Shown here: positions 60,520 to 64,000 of the stretch, one piece after another
Position numbering within the stretch: position 1 is the stretch's first letter
Layout: the number at the start of each line of letters is the position of its first letter
Assembly: GCA_002319795.1 (NCBI GenBank)
Contig: DCFU01000031.1
Location: 261,453-325,452, forward strand
DNA length: 64,000 bases
Direction of reading: 5' to 3'
DNA from: Megamonas sp. UBA1796
GTDB lineage: Bacteria > Bacillota > Negativicutes > Selenomonadales > Selenomonadaceae
Position numbers and translations under genes: made by a program
The notes under the pieces: model-generated
Databases searched by the model: none
What the model was told of the DNA's origin: nothing
The model's input: only the letters and a program-made list of their open reading frames with translations

Positions 60520-60560
60520 TTTTTGAGCAATGTATATTGCTCAAAAAAATTGCTCAAAAA
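60520..60560. repeat. Three copies of ATTGCTCAAAAA (one inverted, two direct) before the efflux operon
   Basis: The inverted copy is 60520-60531; direct copies are 60536-60547 and 60549-60560 (13-base period). The first two form a palindrome that extends to 16 bp per arm (60516-60531 with 60536-60551) around GTAT. It lies between the tetR stop and the adaptor start and has no T-run after the stem, so an operator is likely. Confidence 0.6.
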
Positions 60561-60614
60561 TACTATAAAACACTTTATGGGTATTCGTGGACCTAAATAA
60601 GGCGGATATGGGTT

Positions 60615-61658
60615 ATGATAAGAACGTATATGCAAAAATATTTATATATTCGGGTTGGAATAGGCTTGTTGTCGACTCTGCTGCTGCTTTTGGGAGTTTC
60701 CGGATGTAGCTCCCAACCAAAGACAGCAGATTCTGCCGGGATGCTTTGGGGGAGAGCGAATGCAAAGGAAATTGATATTAATTCCAAGATTGGTGGCCGT
60801 GTTATTCAATTAAATGTAAAGGAAGGAGATGTAGTTAAAAAAGGACAGGTGATTGCCTGTATAGATCAACGTGATCTTGTTGCACAGGCAGAACAAGCCA
60901 AGGCAAGTATCAATGCGCTGCAGGCACAGCGGCAACAGGCATCTGCCGAGACAGCAATGCAGTACGGCACAGCTCATTCGGATACGGGCATTGCGATGGC
61001 AAATCTCGCAGCAGCGGATTCAAATCTGAAACTCGCCAAAGCCGATTATTTGCGTTATCAGGAGCTGATTGGCGAAGGGGCTGTATCAGAACAGTCTTTT
61101 GAAGCTTACCGCACAAAATATAAGACCGCACAAGCCGCTTACGAACAGGCTGAAGCGGCTGTGCATAAAGCGAATGCAGGACTTTTGCAGACGGATGTCA
61201 ATCTAGCAAACCAAAGCGTGGTTGAGAAGAAAATCGAACAGGCTGAGGCTGTCCTCGAGCAAATTCATGTATCCATTGATGAGACGATAATACGGGCGCC
61301 GTTTGATGGCATCATAACGGAGAAATACATAGAAGAGGGGTCGATGATTTCGCAGGGGACACCGCTTGTTGCTTTACAGGATTGCAAGGATAATTGGGTG
61401 GATTTCAAAGTGCTGGAAACACAGCTGCCAGATTATGAGCTGCAGCAGCAGGTTGTTCTTCAAGCACGAGATGGCCAGACAAGAGTCGAGGGCGTCATTG
61501 TTGATATCAGTAAGAAGGCGGAATTTGCTACGCGGAGGGCCACAAATGAGCGGGGGAATGAAAGCGATATTATAAGTTACAATGTCAAGGTTCAGGTGAA
61601 TTCGGAGAAGCTGCGTCCCGGTATGCGCTTTGCACTTGTTAGGAAAGACGCATCATGA
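60615..61658 (+). CDS. HlyD-family periplasmic adaptor
   Basis: 347 residues. A signal or anchor helix (LLSTLLLLLGVSGCSS) includes a lipobox-like VSGC. Barrel-sandwich halves (GGRVIQLNVKEGDVVKKGQVIA and IRAPFDGIITEKYIEEGSMISQGTPL) surround a long coiled-coil hairpin. This is the YbhG/EmrA-type adaptor of ABC-2 efflux systems. GGCGGA precedes ATG 60615. The stop overlaps the next gene by 4 bases. Confidence 0.9.
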   Translation: MIRTYMQKYLYIRVGIGLLSTLLLLLGVSGCSSQPKTADSAGMLWGRANAKEIDINSKIGGRVIQLNVKEGDVVKKGQVIACIDQRDLVAQAEQAKASINALQAQRQQASAETAMQYGTAHSDTGIAMANLAAADSNLKLAKADYLRYQELIGEGAVSEQSFEAYRTKYKTAQAAYEQAEAAVHKANAGLLQTDVNLANQSVVEKKIEQAEAVLEQIHVSIDETIIRAPFDGIITEKYIEEGSMISQGTPLVALQDCKDNWVDFKVLETQLPDYELQQQVVLQARDGQTRVEGVIVDISKKAEFATRRATNERGNESDIISYNVKVQVNSEKLRPGMRFALVRKDAS

Positions 61659-62851
61659 GAAAATTTTTAGAGCTTGTCCGTTGGGAACATCGTGCCATAT
61701 GGCGGCGCCCTTTTCCGGCAGCATTGTTTTTTTTGACGCCAGTCTTCTTTTGCTTACTCTTTGGGGCCGTATATCAGGAAAATACAGTCCGGCATATTCC
61801 TATGGCGGTTTACGATCAGGACCAGAGCCTTATGAGTCGCAAACTGATACAGATATACTGTGACTCGGATCGATTTGATGTCAGATATTATGTGCATACG
61901 CAGGAGGAGATGCTGGCGCTGCTGCATGATGGAAAAATCCAGTTTGCCATGGGAATCCCCTGTGATTTTTCCAGGCAAATCGAATTAAACCGCAATACCG
62001 AAGTTGTTTTTCTTATTAATTCAGCAAATAATATTTTTGCAAATTCAGCATTGACGTCCATGCAGGAAAATAATCGGACATTTTCTGTGGGAATCGCCCA
62101 AAAGATGATGGAAGGCCTTGGCATGCTGCCCTCGGCGGCAATGGATGCTGCTTATCCAGTCCATATCGGCATACGCATCCTGAACAATCCGACTACGGGC
62201 TATACTTCCTTTATGCTGCCGGGGATTGTTCTTAATGGATTGCAGATTGCCCTGCTCCTGACCGTGACACCGATTCTGGCGGCACTTTGCCGCCACAGTT
62301 TCTACGGTCCGGAATATTCCTCCTTCATGATTCTGCTGGGCAAAGGAATTCCTTACTGGTTTTTAGGGCTGCTGTCGTATGCATTATCGCTGGGCGGACT
62401 TGCCTGGTTGTGGGCGGTTCCTGTGCGTGCCGATTTATGGAAACTGCTTTTGCTGGGTGCTGTTTTTATATTTGCCGTTATTTGCGTATTGTATCTCTTT
62501 TCAGCTTTATGTCCGGATGAAACGTTTGCCGTACAGCTGCCGCTGCTTTATATTATGCCGGGACTCTTGTTCAGCGGGTTATCCTGGCCAACCCTTTCGA
62601 TGCAGGGTTTTGCCAGGTGGTATTCAGGAATTATGCCGATCACCTATGCTGCCGAAAGTATGCGTGATTTACTGCTGGCGGGTTATGCTCCAACATTGTG
62701 GCAGGATATCCACACTTTGCTGGAGGGTGGAATTTTAGCAGGCTGTATGGCCTGTGGGATTTTTTCCTTGCGGCGTAGCGGGAGCCTTACAGGAAAAATA
62801 AAAAAATGGAGGAGCAAGGAACATGACGCTGTACCAAATTATAAAACGTGA
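61655..62851 (+). CDS. ABC-2 family transporter permease, first
   Basis: 398 residues. Layout: a first membrane helix, a large outer loop (~45-165) with VYDQDQSLMSRKLIQIY, then five helices, as in YbhS/YhhJ-type ABC-2 permeases. It exports drugs or lipid-like substrates with the HlyD adaptor. Its 3' end overlaps the second permease gene by 29 bases. No ATPase gene is found in the window. Confidence 0.88.
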   Translation: MRKFLELVRWEHRAIWRRPFPAALFFLTPVFFCLLFGAVYQENTVRHIPMAVYDQDQSLMSRKLIQIYCDSDRFDVRYYVHTQEEMLALLHDGKIQFAMGIPCDFSRQIELNRNTEVVFLINSANNIFANSALTSMQENNRTFSVGIAQKMMEGLGMLPSAAMDAAYPVHIGIRILNNPTTGYTSFMLPGIVLNGLQIALLLTVTPILAALCRHSFYGPEYSSFMILLGKGIPYWFLGLLSYALSLGGLAWLWAVPVRADLWKLLLLGAVFIFAVICVLYLFSALCPDETFAVQLPLLYIMPGLLFSGLSWPTLSMQGFARWYSGIMPITYAAESMRDLLLAGYAPTLWQDIHTLLEGGILAGCMACGIFSLRRSGSLTGKIKKWRSKEHDAVPNYKT

Positions 62852-63971
62852 AATGCGGGAAATTTTCCTTCAGGATCCACGGCGATTGATTTTTGTCTTT
62901 GGAGCAGTGCTTCTATATTTGTTCTTGTTTGGTGCTTTGTATGAGCCTGGAGTTGTAAAGCACATTCCGGCATTGATTTACGATGAAGATCAGTCGCATT
63001 TGAGCCGGGAGCTTATCCAAAATCTGGCGGATAGCGAAAGTTTTGATTTTGTATGTGAGACTTCCTCACAGGAAGAAATGGCACAGCTTTTAGGAAATAA
63101 AAAAGCGTATATGGCTCTTCTGATTCCTCGTGACTTTTCGCAGCAGATTGCGGCAGGCAGGTCGACGACGATTCTTTATACGGTGAATGGAGGTAATCTG
63201 GTTTTCGCAAATACCACAGCAATTTCAGCGCAGGATATAGTCAATGGATTTTCTGATAAAATTGCGTCCAGGTATGCTGCTTTGCGCTTAAATCAGGATG
63301 AAAGACTACTGGAAAAAAAGATTGCGCCTGTAAACTATACCCTGCGTATCTTGAATAATCCGACACAGACATATTTGCTGTTCTTTTCCATAGGATTGTC
63401 CATGACGGCATTTGAGCAAGGGATGTTCTTCGCCATTGGAGCGTCGGTCCATTATGATTTCAAGCATCAGGCGGAACTTGCTGCGACATCTATATATAAG
63501 TTGCTTTTTGGCAAGCTGTTGCTCCATTGGCTATTTTCGATGCTGGCCTTTGCTGGTTTTTTGTTTTTGGCCAGTGTATGGGATATCCCGGTAAAAGCCT
63601 CTTGGAGCGAGTTATTTCTTCTTGGAGGAGCATTTTGTTTTGCAGTGCTGCTTTTGGGTTTGCTTGCGGCTACATTCTTTTCCACAGAACTCAAGTTTGT
63701 CAAGATATCGCTTCTGTATGTTGTGCCGGCATTTATTTTATCAGGCTATACCTGGCCTTTAGAATCTATGCCCATATATATACAGGTATTGGCCAAGAGC
63801 TTCTTTCCGCTGACATGGATGGCGAATGCCATGCGAGAATTGCTGTTATCTGGGGTAACGGGCAATATTGCCGAGAATGTTTCGGTTTTGCTCGGGATGG
63901 GGACAAGTTGTTTGTTGTTTACGCCGAGGATGTTTCAATGTGGCTTGCAAAAAAATTTAATAAAACATTGA
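62823..63971 (+). CDS. ABC-2 family transporter permease, second
   Basis: 382 residues, start ATG 62823 with GGAGGAGCAAGGA inside the previous gene. It has the same layout as its neighbour, with IYDEDQSHLSRELIQNL in the outer loop and five C-terminal helices (GYTWPLESMPIYIQ between the last ones). The pair should form a heterodimer. Only 29 bases follow the stop in the window, so an ATPase or outer-membrane gene could lie just beyond. Confidence 0.88.
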   Translation: MTLYQIIKREMREIFLQDPRRLIFVFGAVLLYLFLFGALYEPGVVKHIPALIYDEDQSHLSRELIQNLADSESFDFVCETSSQEEMAQLLGNKKAYMALLIPRDFSQQIAAGRSTTILYTVNGGNLVFANTTAISAQDIVNGFSDKIASRYAALRLNQDERLLEKKIAPVNYTLRILNNPTQTYLLFFSIGLSMTAFEQGMFFAIGASVHYDFKHQAELAATSIYKLLFGKLLLHWLFSMLAFAGFLFLASVWDIPVKASWSELFLLGGAFCFAVLLLGLLAATFFSTELKFVKISLLYVVPAFILSGYTWPLESMPIYIQVLAKSFFPLTWMANAMRELLLSGVTGNIAENVSVLLGMGTSCLLFTPRMFQCGLQKNLIKH

Positions 63972-64000
63972 ATTCAATATCCGGCATATACAAGAATGAT

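Noticed and set aside
60516..60551. Palindrome after tetR read as an intrinsic terminator
   Set aside because: On the + strand the T-run precedes the stem and A follows it; the third direct repeat fits an operator better.
1..64000. tRNA, rRNA, CRISPR arrays, insertion sequences, prophage or defence genes
   Set aside because: Read for GTTCGA-type tRNA arms, regularly spaced repeats, transposase motifs and phage genes; only chance GTTCGA matches inside coding regions (for example near 13225 and 20680) were seen.

Overview
The window looks like chromosome of a diderm, anaerobic Firmicute, most likely a member of the Negativicutes (Selenomonas/Anaerovibrio-like). Firmicute traits: strong Shine-Dalgarno sites, frequent TTG/GTG starts, intrinsic terminators, and a yybS-gdpP-rplI-lon-dnaB block. 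Diderm traits: a phosphoheptose-isomerase-like SIS protein, a full-length RND pump, and HlyD-type adaptors. The taxon is an inference from gene content; no rRNA or tRNA gene was found. No CRISPR array, insertion sequence, prophage or defence island was recognised. The content is mostly metabolic, with several unusual regulatory leaders. || 1-7652: a sugar-acid/hydroxy-acid region holding the end of a UxaA/GarD-type dehydratase, an amidohydrolase, an ACS-family MFS carrier, a LarA-type nickel racemase/epimerase homologue, and a tightly overlapped trio (GlpA-like flavoprotein, FAD/NAD reductase, DUF1667 protein). 7684-16002: a possible 54-residue ORF, a chemoreceptor, a LUD protein, a membrane diguanylate cyclase, a beta-carbonic anhydrase, a divergent four-carbon-acid-sugar-kinase-like protein, several small unknown proteins and a SIS isomerase. 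16360-21714: Crp/Fnr regulator, DUF969-DUF979-Pcp (pyroglutamyl peptide use), class II aldolase, phosphohexomutase. 21885-28612: housekeeping block (YybS, GdpP, L9, Lon-like protease, DnaB). || 28767-33380: MarR regulator with RND efflux pair. 33457-37823: an unknown small protein, a REC-REC-GGDEF-hemerythrin signalling protein, and a Na+/alanine symporter. 38354-43855: operon of C-S lyase (MalY type), amino-acid ABC transporter (binding protein, two permeases, ATPase) and M20 deacylase; together they look like import, deacylation and beta-cleavage of S-substituted cysteine derivatives. 43923-48830: DUF1847 protein, tandem DUF2292 (YezD) protein, U32 peptidase-family protein, class III aminotransferase. 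|| 49001-55542: a GABA-type module on the minus strand (aminotransferase plus 4-hydroxybutyrate-dehydrogenase-like iron alcohol dehydrogenase), a divergent PucR regulator and a second amino-acid ABC transporter. 55744-59624: aminotransferase and two tandem Tat-exported metallophosphoesterases. 59965-63971: TetR regulator, HlyD adaptor and two ABC-2 permeases with no ATPase gene in the window. || The most interesting signals are the terminator-like hairpins lying between good sigma-A promoters and the first genes of amino-acid transport or catabolism operons (38282, 51549, 53057), a leader-peptide-plus-terminator arrangement before the U32 gene (45456-45549), and palindromic operator candidates at 44744 and 60520.
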